Source: Aliitabrizicola sp041905595 (lineage in GTDB: Bacteria; Pseudomonadota; Alphaproteobacteria; Rhodobacterales; Rhodobacteraceae). Taken from it: a stretch of DNA of 64,000 nucleotides. Position 1 is the stretch's first letter. Each line of letters begins with the position of its first letter. The translations under genes were made by a program, and so were the position numbers. Location: NCBI GenBank assembly GCA_041905595.1, contig JAYRKT010000019.1, forward strand, positions 10,047 through 74,046. Reading direction: 5' to 3'. The notes beneath the pieces are model-generated. The model was not told the DNA's origin. It did no database searches and worked only from the letters and a program-made list of their open reading frames with translations. Shown here piece after piece: positions 52,255 to 61,367 of this stretch.

Positions 52255-54414
52255 ATGACCGAACCCGTGATCACCGAGGACCTGATTGCCGCGCACGGGC
52301 TGAAGCCCGATGAATACCAGCGCATCCTCGAAATCATCGGGCGGGTCCCGAGCTTCACCGAGCTTGGCATCTTCTCGGCCATGTGGAACGAGCACTGTTC
52401 CTACAAATCGTCGAAGAAGTGGCTGCGCACGCTCCACACCACCGGGCCGCAGGTCATCTGCGGGCCGGGCGAAAATGCGGGCGTCGTCGATATCGGCGAC
52501 GGACTGGCCGTCATCTTCAAGATGGAAAGCCACAACCACCCCTCCTACATCGAGCCGCATCAGGGGGCCGCGACCGGCGTCGGCGGCATCCTCCGCGACG
52601 TCTTCACCATGGGCGCCCGCCCGATCGCCGCGATGAACGCGCTTTCCTTCGGCGAACCGTCGCATCCCAAGACTGCACATCTGGTCAAGGGCGTGGTCGA
52701 GGGGATCGGCAGCTACGGCAACGCCTTCGGCGTGCCGACGGTCGGGGGCGAGGTGCGCTTCCATCGCAGCTATAACGGCAACTGCCTGGTCAACGCCTTT
52801 GCCGCGGGCCTCGCCGAGGCCGACAAGATCTTCTACTCCGCCGCCTCGGGTGTCGGGATGCCTGTGGTCTATCTGGGCGCCAAGACCGGCCGGGACGGCG
52901 TCGGTGGCGCGACCATGGCATCGGCCGAGTTCGACGACACGATCGAGGAAAAGCGCCCGACCGTGCAGGTCGGCGACCCCTTCACCGAAAAGCGCCTGCT
53001 CGAAGCCTGCCTGGAGCTGATGGCCTCGGGCGCGGTCATCTCCATCCAGGACATGGGTGCGGCGGGACTGACCTGCTCGGCGGTCGAGATGGGCGACAAG
53101 GGCGGGCTCGGGATCAAGCTGCAGCTCGACAACGTTCCGCAGCGCGAAGCTCGCATGACCGCCTACGAGATGATGCTGTCGGAAAGCCAGGAGCGGATGC
53201 TCATGGTGCTGAAGCCAGAGATGGAGGCAGAGGCAAAGGCGATCTTCGACAAATGGGATCTCGACTTCGCCATCGTCGGTGAGACGATCCCCGAGGACCG
53301 CTTCCTGATCCTGCACGGCAATGAGATCAAGGCGGACCTGCCGCTCTCGAAACTCTCTTCCAGCGCGCCGGAGTACGACCGGCCCTGGGCGCCGACGCCC
53401 GCCGCCGCACCGCTCGGCGCGGTGCCGGCCATCGACCCCATCGACGCACTCAAGGCGCTCCTCTCCTCGCCCAGCTATGCCCACATGGCCTGGGTCTGGG
53501 AACAGTACGACAGTCAGGTCATGGCCGACACGATCCGCACACCGGGCCTAGGTGCTGGCGTGGTGCGGGTTCATGGCACTGCGAAGGCGCTGGCCTTCAC
53601 CTCGGACGTGACGCCACGCTACGTGAAGGCGAACCCGGTCGAGGGCGGCAAACAGGCGGTGGCCGAAGCCTGGCGCAACCTCGTCGCGGTCGGCGCGACG
53701 CCCCTCGCCGCGACCGACAACCTGAACTTCGGCAACCCAGAAAAGCCCGAGATCATGGGCCAGTTCGTCGGCGCGATCAAAGGCATCGGCGAGGCCTGCC
53801 GCGCGCTCGACTTCCCGATCGTTTCGGGGAACGTGAGCCTTTACAACGAGACCGATGGCAAGGGGATCCTGCCGACGCCGACGATCGGTGCGGTCGGTCT
53901 GCTGGAGAGCGTCGACGATCTGATCGCAGGTCAACCGCAGGACGGGGACGTCGCTGTCCTGATCGGTGCAGGCAATGGCCATCTTGGTCAGTCCGCCCTT
54001 CTGGCCGAGGCCTTCGGTCGCGAGGATGGCGACGCACCGGCGGTCGATCTGGCTGTCGAACGCCGCAATGGCGAATTCCTTCTGGCCAATCGCAAGCTGG
54101 TTGTCGCGGCGAGCGACCTGTCCGACGGCGGCCTTGCGCTGGCCGCCTTCGAGATGGCCGAGGCGGCGGGGATCGGCCTGACACTGGAAGTCGCCGAGAT
54201 CCCGGCGCTTTTCGGCGAGGATCAGGGCCGCTACCTGCTCGCCTGCCGCCCCGACGCAGTCGAGGCGCTGCTGGCAGCCGCAAGCGCGGCCGGTGTCCCC
54301 TGTGCCCAAATCGGCCGGTTCACCGGCACCGATTTCCGCATGGGGCACTCCGCTGCAGCGCTTGCCGAACTGTCGGGACTTTATCGGTCCGCTTTCGAAG
54401 CGGCGGTAGGCTGA
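52255..54414 (+). CDS. purL: phosphoribosylformylglycinamidine synthase subunit PurL
   Basis: A 719-residue ATP-dependent amidotransferase synthetase subunit (short PurL of the PurLQS type), fourth step of purine synthesis. Motifs: MWNEHCSYKSSK, KMESHNHPSYIEPHQGAATG, GVGGILRDVFTMGARP, and later SVSGNVSLYNE-like IVSGNVSLYNETDG. It depends on PurQ and PurS encoded elsewhere. Length is normal for the alphaproteobacterial form (about 720). bolA follows after 76 bp. Confidence 0.96.
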   Translation: MTEPVITEDLIAAHGLKPDEYQRILEIIGRVPSFTELGIFSAMWNEHCSYKSSKKWLRTLHTTGPQVICGPGENAGVVDIGDGLAVIFKMESHNHPSYIEPHQGAATGVGGILRDVFTMGARPIAAMNALSFGEPSHPKTAHLVKGVVEGIGSYGNAFGVPTVGGEVRFHRSYNGNCLVNAFAAGLAEADKIFYSAASGVGMPVVYLGAKTGRDGVGGATMASAEFDDTIEEKRPTVQVGDPFTEKRLLEACLELMASGAVISIQDMGAAGLTCSAVEMGDKGGLGIKLQLDNVPQREARMTAYEMMLSESQERMLMVLKPEMEAEAKAIFDKWDLDFAIVGETIPEDRFLILHGNEIKADLPLSKLSSSAPEYDRPWAPTPAAAPLGAVPAIDPIDALKALLSSPSYAHMAWVWEQYDSQVMADTIRTPGLGAGVVRVHGTAKALAFTSDVTPRYVKANPVEGGKQAVAEAWRNLVAVGATPLAATDNLNFGNPEKPEIMGQFVGAIKGIGEACRALDFPIVSGNVSLYNETDGKGILPTPTIGAVGLLESVDDLIAGQPQDGDVAVLIGAGNGHLGQSALLAEAFGREDGDAPAVDLAVERRNGEFLLANRKLVVAASDLSDGGLALAAFEMAEAAGIGLTLEVAEIPALFGEDQGRYLLACRPDAVEALLAAASAAGVPCAQIGRFTGTDFRMGHSAAALAELSGLYRSAFEAAVG

Positions 54415-54490
54415 GCGGAGGGCCGCTTGCACCGCCCTGCCCCGGGCACTACATTTTCGGGCAAGGCCCGGCAGGAAAGGACAGCCGAAC

Positions 54491-54733
54491 ATGGCGATGG
54501 AAGCCCAGGACATCGAGAACCTGATCCGCGAGACCTTTCCGAAGGCGCGGATCACCATCACCGACTTGGCCGGTGACGGGAACCACTGGGCTGCCGAAGT
54601 CGTCGATGAAAGCTTCCGCGGGCTGAACCGCGTCCAGCAGCAGCGCGCGGTCTATGCCGCGCTCAAGGGCAAGATGGATGGTCCGAACGGCGAGCTTCAC
54701 GCGCTTGCCCTGACCACCAAGGCCCCCGAATGA
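54491..54733 (+). CDS. bolA: BolA/IbaG family protein
   Basis: An 80-residue BolA-like protein: LIRETFPKARITITDLAGDG, NHWAAEVVDESFRGLNRVQQ with the conserved His, and the RVQQQRAVYAAL helix followed by HALAL. BolA proteins form [2Fe-2S] complexes with CGFS glutaredoxins, and the next gene, 17 bp downstream, encodes exactly such a partner. Roles in iron-sulfur trafficking and stress response. Confidence 0.93.
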   Translation: MAMEAQDIENLIRETFPKARITITDLAGDGNHWAAEVVDESFRGLNRVQQQRAVYAALKGKMDGPNGELHALALTTKAPE

Positions 54734-54750
54734 CCCCGAAAGGAACCACC

Positions 54751-55113
54751 ATGGCAACCGCCGAAGAGCAGATCCGCGACACGATCGAAAAGAACGACGT
54801 CGTTCTGTTCATGAAGGGCACGAAGATGATGCCGCAATGCGGCTTCTCCAGCCGCGTCGCCGGCGTGCTGAATTACATGGGTGTCGAGTATCAGGACGTG
54901 AACGTTCTGGCTGATGCCGAAATCCGCCAGGGGATCAAGGACTTTTCCGACTGGCCCACGATCCCGCAGCTCTATGTGAAGGGTGAATTCGTCGGCGGCT
55001 GCGACATCGTCACCGAGATGACGCTCTCGGGCGAGCTGGACCAGCTCTTCGACGCCAAGGGCGTTGGCTACGACAAGGATGCGGCGGAAAAGATCCGCGC
55101 TGCGAACGCCTGA
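54751..55113 (+). CDS. grxD: monothiol glutaredoxin, Grx4/GrxD family
   Basis: A 120-residue CGFS-type glutaredoxin: FMKGTKMMPQCGFSSRVAGV with active Cys30, WPTIPQLYVKGEFVGGCDIV and the C-terminal SGELDQLF. It carries [2Fe-2S] clusters together with BolA. The ATG at 54751 with AAGGAAC upstream is chosen; an upstream ATG at 54730 overlapping the bolA stop is possible. Confidence 0.95.
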   Translation: MATAEEQIRDTIEKNDVVLFMKGTKMMPQCGFSSRVAGVLNYMGVEYQDVNVLADAEIRQGIKDFSDWPTIPQLYVKGEFVGGCDIVTEMTLSGELDQLFDAKGVGYDKDAAEKIRAANA

Positions 55114-55157
55114 CCGGCGCCGGTGCTGGTCCCGGCCCCATTAAGCGCGAGGCGCCG

Positions 55158-55811
55158 ATGACGGGCACCGTGACGATCTGGACCTATGACTGGGTGCCGA
55201 ACGGGCCGCGCGGACATGTCCGCGACATCCGTCTGCGGTGGGCGCTGGAAGAAGCAGGGCTGCCCTATGCCGTCGCGACCGTCCCGGTCGCAGATCGCGG
55301 CCCGGATCATCTGGCCCGACAGCCCTTCGCTCAGGTTCCCTTCCTGGAAGACAACGGAATCCGCGTTTTCGAAAGCGGGGCCTGTCTGATCCATCTGGCC
55401 GAGAAAAGCGAGATCCTCATGCCGCGCGACCCGCAGCTGCGGGCGGACACGCTGCAATGGATCATCGCGGCCCTCAATTCGGTCGAGATGGTGACGGTAC
55501 CCTGGTGGTACATCCGTATGAAGGGTGTCACCGAAAATCCGCTGGCCGGCTGGATGCGGCAGCGCTTCGAACGGCTTGAGGCGGTTCTGGCCGAACGCGA
55601 CTGGCTGGTGGGCAACCGCTTCACCGCCGCCGACATCCTGATGGCCGATGTCCTGCGCGTACCCGCCAAGCTGGAACAGCTGGATGAATTCGCCGCCCTC
55701 AAGGCCTATCTGGCGCGGGCCTGCGATCGTCCGGCCTTCAGGAAGGTGGTCCAGGACCAGCTTGCCCATTTCGAAGCCGCGGACGCGGAACGTAAAAAGG
55801 CGGGCGACTGA
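55158..55811 (+). CDS. glutathione S-transferase family protein
   Basis: A 217-residue two-domain GST: thioredoxin-like N-terminus (SER/PRGHVRDIRLRWALEEAGLPY, FAQVPFLEDNGIRVFESGAC with the cis-Pro and the Glu-Ser glutathione site) and a helical C-terminal domain (RFTAADILMADVLR). Substrate unknown. It is co-oriented with grxD, 44 bp away. Confidence 0.9.
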   Translation: MTGTVTIWTYDWVPNGPRGHVRDIRLRWALEEAGLPYAVATVPVADRGPDHLARQPFAQVPFLEDNGIRVFESGACLIHLAEKSEILMPRDPQLRADTLQWIIAALNSVEMVTVPWWYIRMKGVTENPLAGWMRQRFERLEAVLAERDWLVGNRFTAADILMADVLRVPAKLEQLDEFAALKAYLARACDRPAFRKVVQDQLAHFEAADAERKKAGD

Positions 55812-55846
55812 GCACCCGCCACTATTCTCTGCCCAAAAAGCCGGAC

Positions 55847-56206
55847 TCAGGCCCCTGCCCGTTCCTCGACCGCCAGCGCCAGCGCCTCGACCCGCGCGGC
55901 AATCTCGCCAAGCGCATCGACAACGACAGGCGGCACCTCCCGCACTTCGCCCGCCGCCTGGGCCTGGAGCGTCGCAGCCTGAGACTTGACCAGACGCAAC
56001 TCGTCCTCGAGTGCCGCCATCCGGTCGGCGAGCATCAGCGACGCCATCAGCAGCATCCGCGATTCCGGCATCCGCCCCATCTGCTGGACCAGCGGCTGCG
56101 CCTCGTTGTCGAGCAGTTTCGCGGCGGCGCGGAGGAAATGTTCCTCGCCTGGCTGGCAGGCGACCTGGAACGCGCGTCCCCCGATATGGATGTCGACCTC
56201 AGGCAT
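55847..56206 (-). CDS. zapA: cell division protein ZapA
   Basis: A 119-residue ZapA: the N-terminal globular part (MPEVDIHIGGRAFQVACQPG, EEHFLRAAAKLLDNEA) and a coiled-coil helix (LMASLMLADRMAALEDELRL). It stabilises FtsZ bundles at midcell. It overlaps the upstream coiled-coil gene by 8 bp. The 35-bp gap to the GST gene leaves no room for the 6S RNA gene that sometimes follows zapA. Confidence 0.9.
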   Translation of the reverse strand: MPEVDIHIGGRAFQVACQPGEEHFLRAAAKLLDNEAQPLVQQMGRMPESRMLLMASLMLADRMAALEDELRLVKSQAATLQAQAAGEVREVPPVVVDALGEIAARVEALALAVEERAGA

Positions 56207-56678
56207 CCTGCGCCTCCAGTACCAGCGGCCGCAGTTCGGCCAGAATTTCGTCGATCTCAAAGATCTCGCTTTGCCGGGTCACGGTCAGCGCGTCGAGTTC
56301 GGCCTGCATCGCGCGGTTGATCAGTTCGGCATCGGTGATGCCCTCGGCATGGGCCTCGCGCAGGGACCGAACGGCGTCGCGCAGACGGAAGACCCGCTTG
56401 CGCAGCTTCTGGATCTCCAGCCCCTGCTGGTCGAGTTGCCGCGTCAGCCGCTCCAGCTTTTCGGTCAGGTCGGCCGTCTCGGTCGCCGCCTGATCACGCG
56501 TCAGCCGAAGGCGTTCGGCCAGCTGCGCAGCGGCCTGACGCTCGGTCTCGAGCGCCTCCGTCAGCTCGGCGGCAGTCTCGTTCGGGCCGGAATCGGCTGA
56601 CGGCAGGTCGGCCAGACCGCGTTCGATCCGGTCGAGCGCCGCCGTGATCCGCTTTCCGAGTTCCGTGATGTCGCTCAT
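56199..56678 (-). CDS. coiled-coil protein upstream of zapA
   Basis: A 159-residue almost wholly coiled-coil protein (TAAELTEALETERQAAAQLA, EKLERLTRQLDQQGLEIQKL, RKRVFRLRDAVRSLREAHAE). Common next to zapA in Rhodobacterales, function unknown; a ZapB-like or division-associated role is possible from context only. The ATG at 56676-56678 is preceded by GGGAG. Divergent from tkt; the 266-bp gap also has a GACCGC/GCGGTC hairpin at 56705-56723. Confidence 0.8.
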   Translation of the reverse strand: MSDITELGKRITAALDRIERGLADLPSADSGPNETAAELTEALETERQAAAQLAERLRLTRDQAATETADLTEKLERLTRQLDQQGLEIQKLRKRVFRLRDAVRSLREAHAEGITDAELINRAMQAELDALTVTRQSEIFEIDEILAELRPLVLEAQDA

Positions 56679-56944
56679 CGGCACGGCTCCCCTTCTTGCC
56701 TCGCGACCGCTTCATTCGCGGTCTTCTTTTCGTTGCCCACCCTAGGGGGACAGCGATCCGTCTTCCCCAAGACGAATCGTAACCTGCCCCATCTTCCCCG
56801 AATTTGCACGAAAGGCGAAGGGCTTTGCGCCCGTTTCCGCCCAATCGGCTGCGGGCCGCGCTTGAACAATCCGCCTAGGCTGGTATTGAGCCGGTCGAGA
56901 GCATCCGCCGGCCAATTGCGCCCCCATCCCGAAGGATCGGACCC

Positions 56945-58963
56945 TTGGATATTGCGACCCTGCGCGCCCAGCATCCCGACCACTGGAAGAAAGCCGCCGC
57001 CATCCGCGTCCTGACGCTGGATGCGGTCGCCGCCGCCAATTCCGGCCATTCCGGCATGCCGATGGGCATGGCGGACGTGGCGACCGTGCTGTTTGAGAAG
57101 CACCTGAGCTTCGACGCCTCGGCCCCCGACTGGCCGAACCGCGACCGGTTTATCCTGTCGGCCGGCCATGGCTCGATGCTGCTCTATTCGCTTCTCTACC
57201 TCACCGGCTATGCCGACATGACGCTGGAGCAGGTCAAGAACTTCCGCCAGTGGGGCGCGATCACCGCGGGGCACCCGGAATACGGTCACGCCAAGGGGAT
57301 CGAGACGACGACCGGCCCGCTCGGCCAGGGTATCGCCAATTCGGTCGGCTTCGCCATCGCCGAGGAGTCGCTCCGCGCGCGTTGGGGATCGAAGATCATC
57401 AACCACTACACCTACGTCGTCGCTGGCGACGGCTGTCTGATGGAAGGCGTCAGCCAGGAAGCGCTGGCGCTGGCCGGCAAGCAGCAGCTGTCGCGGCTGA
57501 TCGTGCTTTGGGACAACAACGGCATCACGATCGACGGCAAGGTCTCGCTTTCTGACGTGACCGACCAGAAGGCGCGCTTCGCCGCCTCGGGCTGGGACGT
57601 GTTCGAGTGCGACGGCCATGATCCGGTGGACATCGACCGCGCGCTGACCGCCGCGAAGGCATCGAATGGTCCGGCGCTGATCGCCTGCAAGACACATATC
57701 GCTCTTGGTTCCTCGGCTCAGGACACGTCGAAGGGCCACGGCGCGCTGACCGATGCGAAGCTGATCGCCGATACCCGCGCCGTCTATGGCTGGGACCATG
57801 GCCCGTTCGAGATTCCGGCCGATATCAAGAAGGCCTGGGAAACCATTGGCCATCGTGGCGTGCCCGCCCGCAAGGAATGGGAAGCCCGCCTTGCCGCGCT
57901 GTCGCCGGCCAAGCAGAAGGAGTTCGCCCGGATCTTCGCGCACGAAGTTCCGACCCGTCTTGCTTCGGTCATCCGCGGAGTGAAGAAAGCCGCGGTCGAG
58001 GCCCTGCCGAAACTCGCGACCCGCGCGTCGTCGGAAAAGGTGCTCGCCGCGATCAACCCTGTGATGCAGGAAACGATCGGCGGCTCGGCCGACCTGACCG
58101 GCTCGAACAACACCAAGACGCCCGATCTTGGCACTTTCGAACCCGGCAACCGCAAGGGCCGCTACGTCTACTACGGCATCCGCGAGCATGGCATGGCGGC
58201 CGCGATGAACGGCATGGTGCTGCATGGCGGCATCCGCCCCTATGGCGGGACCTTCATGTGCTTCACCGACTATGCCCGCCCCTCGATGCGGCTTTCGGCG
58301 CTGATGGGCGTTCCCGTCGTCTATGTGATGACGCATGACTCGATCGGCCTCGGAGAAGACGGTCCGACGCACCAGCCGGTCGAGCATCTCGCGATCAGCC
58401 GTTCGACGCCGAACACCTTGGTGATCCGCCCTGCCGACCTCGTCGAAACCGCCGAGGCCTGGGAAGTGGCGCTGAACCAGAAATCGACTCCAACGGTGCT
58501 GGCGCTGAGCCGCCAAAACCTGCCAGCCGTGCGCAAGTCGCACACCGCGCAGAACCTCGTCGCCAAGGGCGCCTATGTGCTCGCCGAATCCACCCGCCGC
58601 CGTCAGGTCATCCTGATCGCCACCGGCTCGGAAGTGGAAATCGCGCTGAAGGCCCATGAGTTGCTTGAAGGCCAAGGGATCGGCACGCGCGTCGTCTCGA
58701 TGCCCTGCCAGGAGTTGTTCGCCCAGCAGGACGCCGCCTATCGCAAGAAGATCCTGCCGCCCGGCCCGGTCCGCATCGCCATCGAGGCGGGCGTCCGTTT
58801 CGGCTGGGACCGCTGGCTGCTCGGAGAAGGCGGCAAGGCGAACAAGGCCGATTTCGTCGGCATGGAGGGCTTCGGCGCCTCGGCCCCGGCAGACCGGCTT
58901 TACAAGGAGTTCGGCATTACCGCCGAAGCCACTGTCGCCAAGGCCAAGGCCCTGCTCGGCTGA
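56945..58963 (+). CDS. tkt: transketolase
   Basis: A 672-residue ThDP enzyme of the pentose phosphate pathway. Motifs: SGHSGMPMGMADVATVLF, HGSMLLYSLLYLTGY, the GDG motif VAGDGCLMEGVSQEALALAG...LWDNNGI, and REHGMAAAMNGM with the catalytic Glu. It starts at a TTG (MDIATLRAQ) with GAAGGA 8 bases upstream. A promoter TTGAAC (56862-56867), 16 bp, TATTGA (56884-56889) precedes it. A terminator follows at 58989-59020. Confidence 0.95.
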   Translation: MDIATLRAQHPDHWKKAAAIRVLTLDAVAAANSGHSGMPMGMADVATVLFEKHLSFDASAPDWPNRDRFILSAGHGSMLLYSLLYLTGYADMTLEQVKNFRQWGAITAGHPEYGHAKGIETTTGPLGQGIANSVGFAIAEESLRARWGSKIINHYTYVVAGDGCLMEGVSQEALALAGKQQLSRLIVLWDNNGITIDGKVSLSDVTDQKARFAASGWDVFECDGHDPVDIDRALTAAKASNGPALIACKTHIALGSSAQDTSKGHGALTDAKLIADTRAVYGWDHGPFEIPADIKKAWETIGHRGVPARKEWEARLAALSPAKQKEFARIFAHEVPTRLASVIRGVKKAAVEALPKLATRASSEKVLAAINPVMQETIGGSADLTGSNNTKTPDLGTFEPGNRKGRYVYYGIREHGMAAAMNGMVLHGGIRPYGGTFMCFTDYARPSMRLSALMGVPVVYVMTHDSIGLGEDGPTHQPVEHLAISRSTPNTLVIRPADLVETAEAWEVALNQKSTPTVLALSRQNLPAVRKSHTAQNLVAKGAYVLAESTRRRQVILIATGSEVEIALKAHELLEGQGIGTRVVSMPCQELFAQQDAAYRKKILPPGPVRIAIEAGVRFGWDRWLLGEGGKANKADFVGMEGFGASAPADRLYKEFGITAEATVAKAKALLG

Positions 58964-58988
58964 TCCGCGTCGCTGGTTTGCATAAAAG

Positions 58989-59020
58989 GGTCCGTGCGCA
59001 CCACGTGCACGGGCCTTTTT
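58989..59020 (+). terminator. intrinsic terminator after tkt
   Basis: GGTCCGTGC (58989-58997) and GCACGGGCC (59007-59015), 9-bp arms with one G-U pair, followed by five Ts. Confidence 0.7.
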
Positions 59021-59057
59021 CATGCCAGATCGGGTCCATTCCAGGGAGGCCGCCGCA

Positions 59058-60158
59058 ATGAACCGCATCCTGCACGGACTGGGCCCGGCCATGGCGCGTG
59101 GGCACCTTGTGGACCTGTTGCGGGGCGGAGGCGGCGCGCTCGCGGGGCTTCTGTTGCTCGCGCTGGCCCTGTCCCGCACCGATCCGACGCTTGCGCTTCA
59201 CCTGATCGCCCCCTTCGGCGCAACGGCGGTCCTGATCTTCGCGGTGCCGAACAGCCCGCTCGCACAGCCTTGGTCCGCCGTGGCGGGCAACACCGTCTCG
59301 GCACTTGTCGCTGCGATCGTCATCCTCGCGCTGCCGCCGGGCATCTGGCTGGCGCCGGTAGCGACCGGCTGCGCGATCGTCGCGATGATGCTGGCCCGTG
59401 CCCTCCATCCCCCCGGAGGCGCGGTCGCGCTTCTTGCTGCGTTGTCGCCGGACGCCATCCGGGCCGAGGGCCTGTGGTTCGCGCTGTCACCCGTGGCCCT
59501 TGGCACGGTCGCGCTCGTGCTGCTGGCCATCGTCTGGAACCGCGCGGTGGGTCGCGTCTATCCGTTCCGCCAGCCGGGAACCCCAGGACCCCACGGGACC
59601 CGGGATGCCGCCCCGGCCGCGCGCCTTGGCCTGACGCCGGACGAGTTGGAGACGATCCTTGAACGCCTGCGCCAGACGGCGAACCTCGGCGTTGCCGATC
59701 TGGCCCGTCTTGTGGGCGCAGCGGAAGAGGCCAGCGCCGCGCACCGGCTGGAGAGCACGACCTGCGGCGGCATCATGTCGCGCGATCTGGTCACCGTCCC
59801 GCCCAATGCCCCGATGACCGACGTCGCCCGCATCTTCACCGAGCACCGCTTTCACAGCCTGCCGGTGACCGGGGCTGACGCCGAGTATCTTGGAACGATC
59901 TTCCAGCTTGGTGTCATCCGCGCCGCGGGCGCAGTAGGCGGACTGACCGCGTCGGCGCTGATGGAGGCCCATGTCCCCACAGCCGGGCCCTCTACCCCGA
60001 TCGGGGCTTTGCTGCCGCTTCTGTCGGATGGCGGTGCCGAAGGGGTGCCGATCCTCGAAGGCAACCGGATTGTCGGGATCGTCACCCGCAGCGACCTGAT
60101 CTCGGCGCTGGCGCGGGCGGTGGCGCGCTCGGCCCTCCTGCCGGGGGCCGAGTCCTGA
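59058..60158 (+). CDS. HPP family membrane protein with CBS domains
   Basis: A 366-residue protein: an HPP domain (four spans; LIAPFGATAVLIFAVPNSPL, then ALHPPGGAVALLAAL with the HPP signature) and two C-terminal CBS domains (IMSRDLVTVPPNAPMTDVAR, FHSLPVTG, GVPILEGNRIVGIVTRSDL). HPP proteins are linked to nitrite transport in plants and cyanobacteria, unproven here. GGGAGG precedes the ATG at 59058. The CBS pair suggests nucleotide gating. Confidence 0.88.
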   Translation: MNRILHGLGPAMARGHLVDLLRGGGGALAGLLLLALALSRTDPTLALHLIAPFGATAVLIFAVPNSPLAQPWSAVAGNTVSALVAAIVILALPPGIWLAPVATGCAIVAMMLARALHPPGGAVALLAALSPDAIRAEGLWFALSPVALGTVALVLLAIVWNRAVGRVYPFRQPGTPGPHGTRDAAPAARLGLTPDELETILERLRQTANLGVADLARLVGAAEEASAAHRLESTTCGGIMSRDLVTVPPNAPMTDVARIFTEHRFHSLPVTGADAEYLGTIFQLGVIRAAGAVGGLTASALMEAHVPTAGPSTPIGALLPLLSDGGAEGVPILEGNRIVGIVTRSDLISALARAVARSALLPGAES

Positions 60159-60173
60159 GCCACCCGATCAGGA

Positions 60174-60500
60174 TCAACCCGCTTTAAGATAAGGGATCGT
60201 CCCGGCAAGATCGGTGTCGTCGATCAGGCGGAACCGGCTGACGCTGCCCGCCTGCCGGGCCTTGCCGAAGGGGGCGTATTCCGGGTCCGCGGCGAAGGCC
60301 TCGACGGCTTCGCGGTTCGGGAAGGAAATCAGCGCGATCAGGGTGCTGTCCTGATCGCCGCCTTCCAGATTGGCAATGTTGCCGCTGCGCGAGAGATAGC
60401 GCCCGCCATGGCGCTCAACCAGCTTGTGCACCTTGGCGGCATAGTCGGGAACCCAACGGTCGTCGGTGATCTTGATGTCGGCAATCAGATAGACGGTCAT
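60174..60500 (-). CDS. DUF1330 domain-containing protein
   Basis: A 108-residue ferredoxin-fold protein of the DUF1330 family: VYLIADIKITDDRWVPDYAA, HGGRYLSRSGN, and ALISFPNREAVEAFAADPEY. It is divergent from the HxlR regulator, 165 bp apart, with a palindrome near the regulator start, so it may be its target. Confidence 0.9.
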   Translation of the reverse strand: MTVYLIADIKITDDRWVPDYAAKVHKLVERHGGRYLSRSGNIANLEGGDQDSTLIALISFPNREAVEAFAADPEYAPFGKARQAGSVSRFRLIDDTDLAGTIPYLKAG

Positions 60501-60639
60501 GGCACGCTCCTGAGGGTCAACCCCGCGGGTTTGCGGGATGCCCCAAGGGTCGCGGCAAGCGGCGCGCGCATCCAGTCACACATCTGGAGCGGCAGGTACA
60601 GTTTCTGGACTGGATCGGAGAAAGGAACGGCGCGATGCT

Positions 60640-60651
60640 TTGCCTAGGCAA
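60640..60651. promoter_or_regulatory. perfect palindrome in DUF1330/HxlR divergent gap
   Basis: TTGCCTAGGCAA, a perfect 12-bp palindrome, lies 15-26 bp before the GTG start of the HxlR gene, close enough for autoregulation. Confidence 0.35.
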
Positions 60652-60665
60652 GCGTGGAGGATGCC

Positions 60666-61358
60666 GTGACCCAGGCCAGCTACAAGCAGTTTTGCCCTCT
60701 CTCGATGGCCGCCGAGATCCTGTGCACGCGCTGGACACTGGTGCTCCTGCGCGAGTTCATCGCCGGATCGACCCGGTTCAATGACTTGCGGCGGGGAGTT
60801 CCGAAGATGTCCCCCACGCTTTTGTCTCAGCGCCTCAAGGAGTTGGAAGACTCGGGGATCGTCGAGCGCCGGGCGATCCCGCGCGAGCGCGGTGTCTACG
60901 AGTACCATCTGACCGAGGCGGGCCAGGATCTGCGCAGCGTGATCGAAAGCGTCGGCTTCTGGGGCCAGAAATGGGTCCAGTCCAGCCTGTCGCTGAAGAA
61001 CCTCGATCCCTCGCTCCTCATGTGGGACATGCGGCGCAACCTGAACCCTGAACCCCTGCCCCGCAAACGCACGGTGATCCAGTTTCTGTACCCCGAGCTT
61101 CCGGCCTCGAAACAGCTGTGGTGGCTGGTGGTGGAGCCGCAGGGCGAGGTTGACCTGTGCTGGTCCGATCCGGGCTTCGAGGTGGACTGCTACGTCACCA
61201 CCGACCTGCGCACCATGACGGCGATCTGGATGGGCGTGACCACGGTGGAAAAGGAGCGTGACAGGATCGAGCTGTCCGGTCCGCGGTCGATCACCGCGAC
61301 GATGCAGACATGGCTCGGGCTCAGCCCCTTCGCGGTTGAGCCGAAGCGGGTCGGTTGA
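60666..61358 (+). CDS. HxlR family transcriptional regulator with C-terminal domain
   Basis: A 230-residue regulator: HxlR winged helix (FCPLSMAAEILCTRWTLVLL, TRFNDLRRGVPKMSPTLLSQ, RLKELEDSGIVERR) and a C-terminal SCP2-like extension (about residues 110-225) with WWLVVEPQGEVDLCW. GGAGG lies 5 bases before the GTG at 60666, so this start is preferred to a GTG at 60654. The Cys in FCPL may act as redox sensor as in some relatives. Confidence 0.88.
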   Translation: MTQASYKQFCPLSMAAEILCTRWTLVLLREFIAGSTRFNDLRRGVPKMSPTLLSQRLKELEDSGIVERRAIPRERGVYEYHLTEAGQDLRSVIESVGFWGQKWVQSSLSLKNLDPSLLMWDMRRNLNPEPLPRKRTVIQFLYPELPASKQLWWLVVEPQGEVDLCWSDPGFEVDCYVTTDLRTMTAIWMGVTTVEKERDRIELSGPRSITATMQTWLGLSPFAVEPKRVG

Positions 61359-61367
61359 CCCGGCCGC

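Noticed and set aside
56675..59179. An 834-codon open frame on the minus strand opposite tkt
   Set aside because: It is a GC-rich antisense shadow: the plus strand encodes an unmistakable transketolase, and the antisense product is Arg/Gly/His-rich with no domain.
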